The translations under genes were made by a program, and so were the position numbers. A DNA stretch of 64,000 nt from Sinonovacula constricta. Lineage: Eukaryota > Mollusca > Bivalvia > Cardiida > Solecurtidae. Below are positions 1-10,462 of the stretch, in pieces. The stretch spans positions 29,825,994-29,889,993 of the forward strand of contig CM017561.1 of NCBI GenBank assembly GCA_007844125.1, written 5' to 3'. The notes beneath the pieces were generated by a model, which had not been told where the DNA came from, made no database searches, and saw only the letters and a program-made list of their open reading frames with translations. The first letter of the stretch is position 1; every line of letters begins with the position of its first letter.

Positions 1-112
1 TTGGCATGGCCTTCAAATGTTTGCCTCGAAATTAAACTCGAAAATGTGTGTGTAGGAACTGTCTACCGGTTCCAAGGAACTACAAGGTTTCAATGTTAAA
101 GAGGATTCCGGT

Positions 113-1225
113 GTTCGTTTGGCCGAACCCACTGCCGGGTCAGTTTTAAAGCGGACCCCAGTGTGCGTTTGACCGAACCCACTTCCGGGTCAGTTTTAAA
201 GCGGACACCGGTGTGCGTTAGACAGAACCCACTTCATGGTCTGTTTAAAAGCGGACAGCGGTGTGCGTTTGACCGAACCCACTTCCGGGTCAGTTTTAAA
301 GCGGACCCCGGTGTGCGTCCCGGGGGTGCGTTAGACCGAACCCACTTCCGGGTCAGTTTTAAAGCGGACCCCGGCGTGCGTTAGACCGAACCCACTTCAG
401 GGTCTGTTTTAAAGCGGACACCGGTGTGCGTTTGACCGAACCCACTTCATGGTCAGTTTTAAAGCTGACCATGGCGTGCGTTAGACCGAACCCACTTCAT
501 GGTCAGTTTTAAAGCGGACACCGGTGTGCGTTAGACCGAACCCACTTCATGGTCAGTTTTAAAGCGGACACCGGTGTGCGTTTGACCGAACACACTTCCG
601 GGTCAGCTTTAAAGCGGACCCTGGTGTGCGTTAGACCGAACCCACTGCCGGGTCAGTTTTAAAGCGGACCCCGGTGTGCGTTTGACCGAACCCACTTCCG
701 GGTCAGTTTTAAAGCGGACACCGGTGTGCGTTAGACAGAGCCCACTTCATGGTCTGTTTAAAAGCGGACAGCGGTGTGCGTTTGACCGAACCCACTTCCG
801 GGTCAGTTTTAAAGCGGACCCCGGTGTGCGTCCCGGGGGTGCGTTAGACCGAACCCACTTCCGGGTCAGTTTTAAAGCGGACCCCGGCGTGCGTTAGACC
901 GAACCCACTTCAGGGTCTGTTTTAAAGCGGACACCGGTGTGCGTTTGACCGAACCCACTTCATGGTCAGTTTTAAAGCTGACCATGGCGTGCGTTAGACC
1001 GAACCCACTTCATGGTCAGTTTTAAAGCGGACACCGGTGTGCGTTAGACCGAACCCACTTCATGGTCAGTTTTAAAGCGGACACCGGTGTGCGTTTGACC
1101 GAACACTCTTCCGGGTCAGCTTTAAAGCGGACCCTGGTGTGCGTTAAACCGAACCCACTTCAGGGTCAGTTTTAAAGCGGACCCCGGTGTGCGTTAGGAC
1201 GAACCCACTTCAGGGTCGGACCCCA
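113..1225. repeat. 50-bp minisatellite with a 513-bp higher-order repeat
   Basis: Tandem units of about 50 bp, each containing GACCGAACCCACTTC, GGTCAGTTTTAAAGCGGAC and GTGCGTT, run through this block. The phase is visible from GTGCGTT starts at 163, 213 and 263. A variant with a 13-bp insertion (GTCCCGGGGGTGC) occurs at about 317 and again 513 bp later, so about ten units form a higher-order unit present nearly twice. The short open frames here (163-384 and 676-897) are products of the repeat and differ by one residue in the copied part, so I do not treat them as genes. Confidence 0.93.
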
Positions 1226-1672
1226 ATGTGCGTTGGAGAGAACGTGCGTTTCCACAGACGCGTATAGTCTTCGACCCGGGAACATGTCAATATGTTTTTT
1301 ATTTGATTGGCACATTTGAGATTAAATGTTGAAACACAGGAAAAACTTATTTCCGCCAATGGCGTACTGTCGATGGATTTCGCTACACTGTCCAGAACAA
1401 TCGTGATAAGGCAATATCTGACATTCCAGTATGTTTGACAAACTGTTTCCTGACCTGAGTTATCAGCACTCGTGTTATAAAATAACACTGTTTATAAGTG
1501 ATTTAAACAAGTATATTACTTTAACGTTTGAAATTCATTAAATATATAGATGGATAAAGTAAATGCTTAAACGATAAACGATGTATAAAATTGCCATGCT
1601 GTGTAGATAAAAAATAAATTTGTCATTGCTTTAGTATGTAAAGTACATGTATCCCGGCCAGGGATGGATCCA
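1226..1672. other. Unannotated spacer
   Basis: AT-rich unique-looking sequence after the minisatellite. No splice-bounded coding exon, SINE head or inverted-repeat pair was seen. The sequence just before the poly-G tract (GGGATGGATCC) resembles short DNA-transposon ends but cannot be assigned. Confidence 0.4.

Positions 1673-1703
<31 letters not shown>
1673..1703. repeat. Poly-G tract (G31)
   Basis: An uninterrupted run of 31 G in an AT-rich neighbourhood. It could form a G-quadruplex or be inflated by sequencing or polishing error, so the true length is uncertain. Confidence 0.9.
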
Positions 1704-1704
<1 letters not shown>

Positions 1705-2313
1705 GCGTGTGTGGGATGATTTTTTAGAGAAAAAAAAACACCCTGAGTTTTATGTTTTAACAGTGTAGCTTGCAACAATAGTGCGCAGCTTGCAATTGTA
1801 AAAAAGTAGCTGCATTTATAAGAATCTGTTTGGCGAAGTATTGTTTAACAAAAGAAACAGAGTATACCGATGTTAGCAATACATCTTGTAAATATAGATA
1901 TATCAGAGTTATGGTTCGTTACTGTTTATGTAATTAATCGACAGTGTAAGAGAGTGTTTAGTTCCCAGGTAAATCGTCTTTTTGTTTTAAACGTATGCTC
2001 GCTACGGCGCCTTAAATGCCGCACATCCTACCTTTCTTGGTGATATACTTTTATACATGTAACTGCAAGCTGCATTGTTGTCCTCGGCATACTCAGTTAT
2101 TTCCGTTAAAATGGCACGCCAAACAGCTGCGAATTCCTGTTATTGACTGCTGCCTTATTGTCCAGATAAAAATATTAAATATTTTTATCTATCAGAGGCA
2201 CCGCTCTCCAAAGAGGCGCGAACAAAACTATTTAGGTGCCGAAACTATGCAATGCTGCTGTTTTATATTATAAAAATACATATTACACTGGCACATTTCG
2301 TTTTGCTGCAGTA

Positions 2314-2481
2314 TATGTATATTTATTTATTTATTTATTTATTTATTGGGTTTATCGTCCCACCAACAGTATTTCAGTTATCTGGTGACTACTTGACACC
2401 CCTTATATTTGCTTGAGCGTTAGCAAGGGAGCTATACCACTACCATTTAAAACGACTTTGGTATGTCGCTAGCTGGCCCGG
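2314..2481 (-). mobile_element. tRNA-derived SINE, family A (partial, reversed)
   Basis: Reading the minus strand, the block has GGGACGATAAACCCAATAAA and a TTTA/AAAT tail at its 3' end, plus the family body (CAAATATAAGGG, ACCATTTTAAACGAC). The central part found in full copies such as 18602-18915 is deleted and the tRNA-like head is truncated. A short TA microsatellite follows at about 2486-2504. Confidence 0.75.
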
Positions 2482-2504
2482 TTTATATATATATATATAT
2501 ATAC

Positions 2505-3410
2505 ACACAAATTAAACATGATATTGGGTGTAAATGAAAATAAAAACAGACATTTCGTACATACATTTAATTAACCACATACATACGATAATTAATAATA
2601 ATTACGGACACATTATTATGACTTTTCACGTATATAGCAATATGAAACACGAGGATGCAACACTCAAAATATCGCTTTATATGTATATGTAAATACATGT
2701 ATTTTGATATCACAGAAATGCTCACAAGCTAGTCATAGGATCTACGTGTGCATTAATTACCGGACGGTTGTAACATTTATAATACAATAAAAAATACGGT
2801 AAAAAGGCTTTTCAGGTACCTGATGTTCTTTGATTTTAAATGATTTTAAATGCCTAAATGGACACAGAGGTAGAATATAATCCAAGTTATAAAAATCTAA
2901 AAGTATGGCATGTATTTACAGCTAAGCAAATAGACTATCATGTAAAGTTTACCTTGAAGTACATGTAGGCTAATGAAGACGACTGGTAAAAGAATGACAG
3001 GAATTGATATGGTAAACAAATACTTATGGCAATAACCAGTTCTCAACAATTTTCCAAAATATTCCCAAACCATTGCTTGGCGCAGAAGGATTGTTTGGAT
3101 AAAATAGTATATGGTGCTATAAAAAGAGCCGTTTTCATGGTAAAACAACAATGCCTTAACAACAATCAATGTTTGCCATGCACATCCATATCGTTGTTTT
3201 ATTATCCTTCTTTTCGCGGGTTGTAGTATTGACAATGGTCACTAGTTGAATAGAATACATTGCGGATTGATTACCTATTCTGACCACAGTGACGACTGCA
3301 CGGATGTCAATAATTGTAGCTGACCTGCCATTTTTAATAAACATGTCACATGCCATCGTCGGAACCTACGTTTCCTCGTGCAATTCTGCAACATGGTTAC
3401 CGTGGGATAT
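2505..3410. other. Unannotated spacer
   Basis: AT-rich sequence with no recognisable gene. Short open frames on both strands around 2897-3356 show no family resemblance and lie in unremarkable sequence. TCTTTTCGCGGG near 3208 is not part of any repeat I recognise. Confidence 0.35.
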
Positions 3411-3775
3411 TAAAGTTGGTATCCGATAGTTTATCTATGCCAAATGCATGTTACAATATCTGTCCACGATTTCTGGGAATTTATGTATAATTTCTGCATC
3501 AATAAATACTTTAGTCTGAGTAAAGACGATTTTCAACACTACCCATATTTGAGACAGCACACATTGCGACAAAATAAATGTTCATTCTTTACAAATCTAT
3601 AAATATGTACGAAAGGGATCTCTGCTAAAAATAGATACCGACGTCAGCGCAGACTACTCGAATGACGATATAACACGATCTCAAATGTAAGTTGTCACGT
3701 GTTTTTTTTTAGTTTAAAAATATTTGGTTATATGGGTAAATATATTTTGTCCAAACGACCGGATAATACCTTTAA
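3411..3775 (+). mobile_element. MITE family T, copy 1
   Basis: It begins TTAAAGTTGGTATCCGATAG and ends with the inverse form GACCGGATAATACCTTTAA, matching the family terminal inverted repeat TTAAAGGTGGTATCCGACAG. It shares internal blocks (GACGTCAGCGCAGA, CGATCTCAAATGTAAGT, TTGTCACGTG) with copies near 15.1, 21.7, 27.1, 29.7, 43.2, 51.6 and 56.8 kb. No transposase frame is present, so it is non-autonomous. Confidence 0.8.
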
Positions 3776-3879
3776 GGTGATAAAGGTTCTTTTTAATGAA
3801 TATTCATATCAGCCAGCGGTCCATTGAAAATGCGCTTTAAAACAATCAACAATTTTTGTCAATGTCAAGATGGCCGCAC

Positions 3880-4000
3880 TAACCTGTGACGTCAGTTGTG
3901 ACGTCTATTGTTAACAAATCGTAATAATTTTATTGGCTGAATTTCCGTGCCGTTTTTGGACGTGGAGCCAATAAAATCCATCGTGAATATATTCACGAGA
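3880..4000. promoter_or_regulatory. CRE/CCAAT/palindrome cluster (putative regulatory)
   Basis: Within 120 bp there is a perfect CRE (TGACGTCA, 3887-3894) and a half-matching second site (3899-3906). There is also an inverted pair of CCAAT-containing 12-mers (ATTTTATTGGCT at 3927 and AGCCAATAAAAT at 3966) and a perfect 18-bp palindrome TCGTGAATATATTCACGA (3981-3998). The motifs are seen directly. A regulatory role, perhaps for a transcript not recognised here, is inference. Confidence 0.35.
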
Positions 4001-4545
4001 ATGAAGTTTTTTTTTCTAGCTAAGTTAACCACTGTATATGTACGTAGTGATAACGGAATATTTGTCGTGGATTCAGATGATGGTGACATGCTTGAAATTT
4101 AGACAGTTGGCAAACCTTATAATCCCTCTAAATGAATTTTAAGAAAAAACAGAGATGTTATCAAGTAAGGAACGCATTAACAACATCAGAGTTTGATTCC
4201 TTGCTGTTGTTATTGTTGCAGTTGTTGTTGCTATCGTGGTTGTTTTCTCCAAAATAAGTTAAAACGTCGATGTTCTTGAATGCACACATTCCATCTACTG
4301 TAAACATAATTGGAAATATAAATACGTTTCCAAAAAAATACCCAAACGTCCAAACACATACACAGTGAAATAGAGATAGTTGAAAAATACTTATATAGTT
4401 ATAGCAGTTAAGAAGCACACTGCTTGTACAATTTTTTTTTCTCCGCATTTCAATACATCAAGAATAACTTCTAAAAAGTAAATACAAATCAATTTACATA
4501 ATACTTTAAAAAACTGATTGTATCGTCCGTGGAAAAACGATGCCA

Positions 4546-5304
4546 CTATTTCCTGAATGCATTAAATATGGCGCCGCATGACTCGCAGCAAGGTTCGACA
4601 CAGCAGCTAGTGCAGGAATGGCACAATTTCTTTAGAACGCCGCAGTTAATCTCCAAAACACGAAGCATTGGCGTAATGAACCACACGTGCTGGAAAGCGA
4701 TCCCGGCGAACTCACAACCCCACTCGGCGGCAATACAGATGCCACAAAACAGGGTGGAGAGCTTGTAGCAGAGACCAAGCCAGCAGTTGAAACAGGTGTA
4801 GGCGAGTTTCCAGACGCAGTCGATGGAGTGGGCTCCCTCGGGCTCACCAAGGACATCCTCGAAGGTGCACTGTCGGCAAAAGAAAACCAGTTAATATTTG
4901 AGGAAAAAATCAAGCATGACATGGATCAAAGTTTATATGCACAATCCATTAAAATATGTCCAGTCCAGTCCAGAAAGTAGCCTGAATCCATTGAAATTAA
5001 TATAATAATGTTTAATTGTCCAAACCATTCACATTTGTAGACATTGATATAGGTTAAACTTATATTATTTGTTTATAAATGCAATAACAATAAACTTGTT
5101 GCACAATATAGTTTATAGTTCTATAAACTTAACATTCCGCCCTCTTTTGCGAATTAAATTTTAGCATATAATTACAACTTCGTAAAGACAATTTTATAAT
5201 ATTTTAATTAAAAAAAACTGAAATACTGCCCTATTTCACGAATTTACCTTAATATGGTCGTTAAGATTGTTCGGATCTCTGTTAACAAGGTCGACTTCTC
5301 CCAT
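4546..5304 (-). CDS. Caveolin-like protein, paralogue A (2 exons)
   Basis: Exon 1 is complement 5248-5304 (19 codons, MGEVDLVNRDP...) and ends AAG/GTAAAT. Exon 2 is complement 4546-4869, preceded by GACAG and ending at TAG. The intron is 378 bp, phase 0, and the product is 126 residues. Family features are DLVNRDP near the N terminus, FEDVLGEPEG at about residues 22-31, a scaffolding-like aromatic segment starting DCVWKLAYTC, then a hydrophobic membrane-hairpin region. Caveolins are inserted in the inner leaflet of the plasma membrane and oligomerise to shape caveolae. The C-terminal third (HSCTSCCVEPCCESC) differs from paralogues B-D. There are 16 cysteines, against three in vertebrate caveolin-1, so extensive palmitoylation is possible. 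I see no clear TATA box upstream. The open plus-strand frame 4687-4980 is antisense. Confidence 0.9.
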
Positions 5305-5827
5305 AGTTAGGTGTTAGTGTTCTACCGGCGTTAGGAAAGGGAATGGTCGCAAAAACCAGTGCTGTGTTCAACATCCAAGCAAGAAATGTCACGCGGGAGC
5401 TGGGACTATTGGCTTTATGGACGTGCAGGGTGGCTACCAGCATCAGTAACCCCGGGTAACCTTTCATGCCGTATTGATGTTCATCCTGAACCAATAAAAA
5501 TAGTACGTACCATAAATGTATTCTGACCTGGTTGGCAACCAGATTGAAAGCATATGTTGCCAATAACAGATAGTATTCCAGTGTAAAGGTTAATTCACTA
5601 TGTTTACTCTACCTTTTTTTCAAAATATCGATTTGATTTGTAAGGCCCTGTCAACCTCTTATTTATTATCAAGTTCAAATTCATTAGTCATAACGTTTAA
5701 ACTTTTAATAATTTACGAGTTAGTATTGGCTGTATTTGTATTAAAGAATAGTGTATGTGCATTAGGTTACTATGACCAGAGCTCTAATTGACTTTGAGAA
5801 TGCAAATTCTCTATGAAATATTGTCCT
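5305..5827. other. 5' flank of caveolin A and spacer
   Basis: This is the region upstream of caveolin A, read on the minus strand. A weak CCATAAAG near 5412-5419 sits about 110 bp from the start codon, where paralogues B and C have good TATA boxes, but it is not convincing. No other gene was seen. Confidence 0.3.
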
Positions 5828-6416
5828 GGGTCCGTTTATATACCGTCTTTTCTTTTTTAATTTTTGATTAGTAAAAAAGCAGCCCGGAAAAGGTACAGAA
5901 TGTTCTTTATTTGTTTTCCGATATCGAATTTAAAAAAAAACAACAAAAAAAAAAAAACAGAAATATATGTATACCAAACCGTTTTCCTAACGTAAACATG
6001 GACCTAAAAAAGAGATCTCTAACCGTTTACCGCTTATCGTTTCACAAAACGAAAAACGAGAGGCGCTGCGATCGCTTGGTCCTGCAAGGGCAGTAACTAG
6101 CAAGACAAAATACACAAGATTCAATGGCGGCCAGAAATAAGTGTGCAGTCATTCATCTTTACTGGCGTTCATATTATTTGGTACTGTTTCATTGTTTCAT
6201 TTTGTGCAACGGTAAACGGTTAGACTTCTCCTTTTTTAATCTACATGTTTGAGTTAGGAAAACGGTTTGGAATACATATATTTGTTGTTGTTTTTTGTTG
6301 TTGTTTTTTAATTTTGATTTAGAAATACAAAAATGAACATTCTGTACCTTTTCCGTTTTTCTTACTGAGAAACAAAACTGAAAAAATGAAAAGACGGTAG
6401 ATACACGGAACGTCCC
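5828..6416. mobile_element. Foldback-type element with ~225-bp inverted arms
   Basis: The left arm (5828 to about 6052) is repeated in reverse complement at about 6190-6416. Matching blocks in order are ACCGTCTTTT, GGAAAAGGTACAGAATGTTC, ATATATGTAT, CCAAACCGTTTTCCTAAC and CTAACCGTTTACCG. The outer ends read GGGTCCG on the left and CGTCCC on the right. The roughly 140-bp centre has no transposase. Target-site duplications are not clear, so the superfamily is unknown. Confidence 0.75.
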
Positions 6417-6734
6417 GATTATACATGCACTACAATTAAAATTTCAGTAACTTGTTTGTCTATATCGTACCTGATTTCTGACGTTTATTGGCATAGTTGC
6501 ACTGTAAATTGTTAAAGTTATATATGGTTTGGAATTTCATAATTAAATTTGGTGCAAAAAAGTTTCATATACATTATGTAACGTATATAATGGCTTTTTG
6601 TCCATATTTGTTAACATTAATTGTATGAGTCAATCAAATAATTTATAAATTTAAAAAATCTTTTATCACTTGGGAGTCATTTTAAATTACTTAGGTTGAA
6701 TCTCGAAATGTTACGATTTTATTTTTGTGTAAAC

Positions 6735-6957
6735 CTATTTATTTATAGTCGATTGGGAAAGTCTTTTCAACGTATACCAATCACTCTCGACTGCCCACTT
6801 CCTGTGTAGAACCAGTCTTCAGGTACTGAGTACCTGGATCAATGTGCAGAAAATAGTCTTGCTCAAGGACTAACATCACGTAGTCCGTTTCGAGGTTCGA
6901 ACCCAGGACCAGCCGATCCGGAGTCCAACGTCTTTACCACTAGACCATGGACGCCGA
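6735..6957 (-). mobile_element. tRNA-derived SINE, family C (reversed copy)
   Basis: On the minus strand it starts with a tRNA-like head (GTCTAGTGGTAAAGACG, then the B-box form GGTTCGAACC). It continues with ACATCACGTAGT-type sequence, GGTACTCAGTACCTG, the AGTGGGCAGTCGAGAG body and a CTATAAATAAATAG tail. It is the same family as the plus-strand copy at 42688-42915. Confidence 0.75.
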
Positions 6958-7615
6958 CTAATAAATAGGTTTAAACAAAATGTTCCGATCAGTTACGTAA
7001 GCGTTCCTATTATCCCGTGACGTGCTTTTACTTTCGTCCGTGACCCTTAATTCGTAAATAACAATGGCCAAAGAAGGAAGCCCGACTCGAAGTTTTGTCT
7101 TCTTCGGAAAGAAGCAGAAGAACATTATCTCGTGATGGAAATCACAAATGTAGAATTCTGGTCGGATAAACACCGACGACATCGTTCACTTTCGGTGTAT
7201 TTATCGGAAATGCCAGATGAAATTATCGGCTATGATTCACTGTGGCCACAAAAGCGAGGGTAAGGTTTTATTTACATATTTTGTTAGTGAGAGGAATCAA
7301 AGTTATATTTTATTCAGTTTGAGCATTTAAACATTCGCACTACAAGATCATACAGGCTAACACACAGTATTTAGCGACAGAAGAGGGTCCATTCCGAAAC
7401 CATATATGACTTTAATGACTAACAACCCTAAAAGTCTTTCAGAAAATGCGAAGCATTGTCTCTTTTCTTAGCCCCTTCATACTACATATGATTATCGCCG
7501 CGCTATTTTGTTCTATAAACAAGTAAATTGCGGCGCTTTCATGCATTTAACTTCGGTTATTATTCAAATTTGGTAAATTTTGAATTAATTAAATTGTAGT
7601 TTAATTGCTTGCACC
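6958..7615. other. Unannotated spacer
   Basis: No gene recognised. The right flank of the SINE (ATAAATAGGTTT) is the inverse of the left flank (AAACCTATTTAT), giving a 12-bp inverted pair around the element. A small inverted repeat around 7163-7206 (GTCGGATAAACACCGA with TCGGTGTATTTATCGG) was also seen. Confidence 0.35.
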
Positions 7616-8026
7616 GGTACACTGCGTCACATACTGTCTGGTTGTCCTACCTCTTTGACTCAAGGACCATACAGGTGGCGCAACGATAGAGTCCTTACAG
7701 AACTGGCACACGTCCTTGATTTGGAGAGGAGATCAAAGATTAAGAAAGTCCCGGACCTTATTAACTTTGTGACACGAGGGACTAAGAAACAGTCAAACAC
7801 AAAGCCCACCAGTATCCTTTAATAATCAGATAGTTGGGAACTTCTGGTAGACCTTAAGAAGAGGGCCAAGTTTCCGGAAAAAATGACCCACACAATTCTC
7901 CGAACCGACATTGCGCTGTGGTCAAAAGATTCCAAACGAGTGCTAGTGGTGGAGCTCACAGTGCCCTGGAAAGAAAATACAGATGAAGCACATGATAAAG
8001 ATAAAGATAAAGAGATAGATTGTTAA
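7616..8026 (+). pseudogene. Remnant of a retroelement C-terminal region
   Basis: One plus-strand frame reads HILSGCPTSLTQG, then YRWRNDRVLTELA, then two adjacent stop codons (TAA TAA) at about 7820-7825. It resumes with SWELLVDLKKRAKFPE, TLRTDIALWS and VVELTVPWKEN before ending at TAA 8024-8026. This pattern (YRWRHDxVL, then RPDIVLWS, then VELTVPWE) is familiar from the C-terminal region downstream of reverse transcriptase in invertebrate non-LTR retroelements. The N-terminal part and catalytic RT motifs are absent, so this is a dead fragment. A host gene carrying the same domain cannot be excluded, but the double stop argues against it. Confidence 0.6.
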
Positions 8027-9555
8027 AATATGTAATGGTAGTTAGATACATAGCTAGAGTCGATGCAGCTACCAATGGAGGCTTCCTGGTCTAGATGTAC
8101 ACGATTTGCCAAAAACAGTTAATTAGTACTAAGTAACCTTATAATTAATAGACCTAAATGCCTAAAAGAGAATCCGATACATTAAATTTCTTTATATGTA
8201 GTTTTAACTTATTTGTTTAGTCATATTTGTAAATTTTAGACAATCTCTTTATGTTTTGAGCTGTATACAATAATATATATATATATATATATATTGATTA
8301 TGGTATTATATATAGGATACGCGTATATATAGGTATACGCGTTTTAAAATATGGTTATACATGTACATTAGGCCGATTTCAGAGATAATTATTTTTATAT
8401 ATTTATCCCATCGAGACTTTATTCATGTCAAATTTTTACATTTCTCCTAAAGTACTTACTGAGCTGTTTTATATTATACAACGACTTTTTGCCGATATAT
8501 AACCCGGTATATAACTAATGTGAAATCTAATAACTTTGTGTTTAAAGTTCTGACACTAAAGTGCTTTACAATCGCGCAAAGAAAGGTCAACATAATCGCA
8601 ATTAGAAAGGTAACAAATACCAAGTTCGAATCGGATCCCACAGTGCATACGGCGCATTGCAGTCCAAACCAAAAGCGCGCTGGGCCTTTAAGTGCGTTCC
8701 AACAGCGCCTGCTGGCGATTTATTTATGTGAGTATTGTACACGGCTACAAATACATTTCAGATTGTATTATTTTATAGAAATATAAAAGACTTATTGCAC
8801 CAACAATGACAATACGTGCCAGTCAGTTATATATTTGCATATTACGCATGCGCATTTATATACAAGCAAAATTGACATATATAAATGAAGGCTAAAGGTT
8901 TTTAAATTCTATATCACGAAAACAACAATTATATAAAAGCTAGTGTGAAGTTAACGTTTGAATGAACAAAGCTGATAAGCGGTTTAATACAAAATTGAAC
9001 AAAGGCACTCATTTATTATAAGATATTGACCTGTACAAGTTTGTATATAGTAAGGACAGAAACAAAAGCTGTGTATTCATTATTTCTTGTGTCACTTTGC
9101 TCCACGTTTTGTACACATAGTTATATAGTTAATCAAATAAAAGACAATATAATGTGTAACTTTTACTTGAAAAATCAACAAATACGAGTTTCGTGTATTT
9201 TTTCCAATTTCAACCATATAGTTATCTTAGAAATGATCTTTTAATAGATGATATTGTGGACGTAGTGATTTTTGACGTTCAAAGATGAGATTATATTTAA
9301 ACGTTATAAACAATTATACTTTTTATACACAATATTATATAAGTATTTAAAACACACGTTTCCTTTATTTTCCATATTTTTTTGAAACGCAACTCTTAAT
9401 ATGTATCTTTGTATCACCACATTGTATAATGAACAGGTGGAATTTATTTTTAAAATAAACTTCTCTACTATTCTGTTCTGATTTCTTACTTGATATATAG
9501 ATTGGGGCGTTATGCTCTTATCCTCCGAAAGCAAAAATAAAGTAAGAAACAATAA
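8027..9555. other. Unannotated spacer with AT microsatellite
   Basis: AT-rich DNA. An (AT)n tract lies at about 8272-8294, followed by twice-repeated TATACGCGT near 8320-8342. The open frames at 8520-8786, 9026-9244 and 9304-9552 have no family resemblance. Confidence 0.35.
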
Positions 9556-9830
9556 AGAGAGGACGAATACAAGAAAAGGAGAAAGTATTAGAAGAAGACG
9601 AAAAAGAAGAAATGATGTTGATGAAGAAGAAGAAGATGATGGAGAAAAGAATGAGGAGAGGAGAAAAAGAATAAGACGACGACGTAAAAGTGTTCGAAGA
9701 CGACAAAGAAGAAAGAGTAGAAAAAGAAGAAGTAGAAGTTAAGTAGAAGAAGTAGAAGAAGAAGAAGTAGAAGAAGAAGTAGAAGTAGAATAAGAAGAAG
9801 ATGTGAAGGAGAAGAAGACGAAGACATGTA
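9556..9830. repeat. AAG/GAA purine-rich repeat
   Basis: An imperfect trinucleotide tract (AAG, GAA, GAC, GTA) gives nearly pure purine on the plus strand. The Arg/Lys-rich frame (9512-9742) and the Leu/Phe-rich minus frames are low-complexity translations of the repeat, not genes. Confidence 0.85.
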
Positions 9831-10462
9831 TCTTGTGTGATAACTGACCAGTAGGGGGCGGGACAAAAAAGAACATAAAAAGGTGTTAAGTAAATATTTT
9901 ATTAAAACATTGTCAATAAATTGTCAAAAATATTTTTTAAATATTTTATAATGAACAACATACAAATAAATTATATATAACATACATTTTCCCTGACAAT
10001 ATGGAAATGTATTTAAATAGATATCTGTAACATTATTAAATTTACATCATGGCATTTTTCTAAAAACGTGGGCTTTATATCACAGTGAAACAAAACTAAA
10101 GAATCTAAAGAATAAACTGACTTTTAGAATGAGTCCTGCATTAAGACCATGTCAATAGTCATATGGCAAACCTCGCGAAAAAAATGACTGAGCCAAGTTC
10201 ATCTGTTGCTGATTTAATTTAGACATAATCAATTTGTTGTTGATCTCAAACGTTGTTAATAGTTGAGTATGGAACGAAACTTTAGACACCATTTTCTAAT
10301 GCTAGTCTAAATTAAAATATTCTCGAAAGCTAGAAATGAACAACTGTGTACGGCTTTAATCCAAAAAGTTGCACAACGAAGTTAATAAACCAGATAGCAT
10401 GTGCCGTGAACGATGAACAGTTCGTGGTCGTGACGTCAGATAAGGTCCCAGTCGCGTTGTTT
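9831..10462. other. 3' flank of caveolin B
   Basis: Region downstream of caveolin B on the minus strand. A minus-strand AATAAA candidate lies at about 9898-9903, over 500 bp past the stop; whether it is used is unknown. No other feature was recognised. Confidence 0.3.

Noticed and set aside
163..897. Two near-identical 73-codon frames
   Set aside because: They are translations of the 50-bp minisatellite duplicated at 513 bp.
113..1225. CRISPR array
   Set aside because: Units are contiguous repeats without unique spacers of constant length, in a clearly eukaryotic context.
4687..4980. Plus-strand 97-codon frame with Gly/Asp-rich protein
   Set aside because: It is the antisense of caveolin A exon 2; the minus strand has the splice sites and family motifs. 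The same holds for plus frames at 10346-10768, 15845-16207 and 24122-24346.
9512..9866. Arg/Lys-rich and Leu-rich open frames
   Set aside because: Low-complexity translations of the AAG/GAA tract on either strand.
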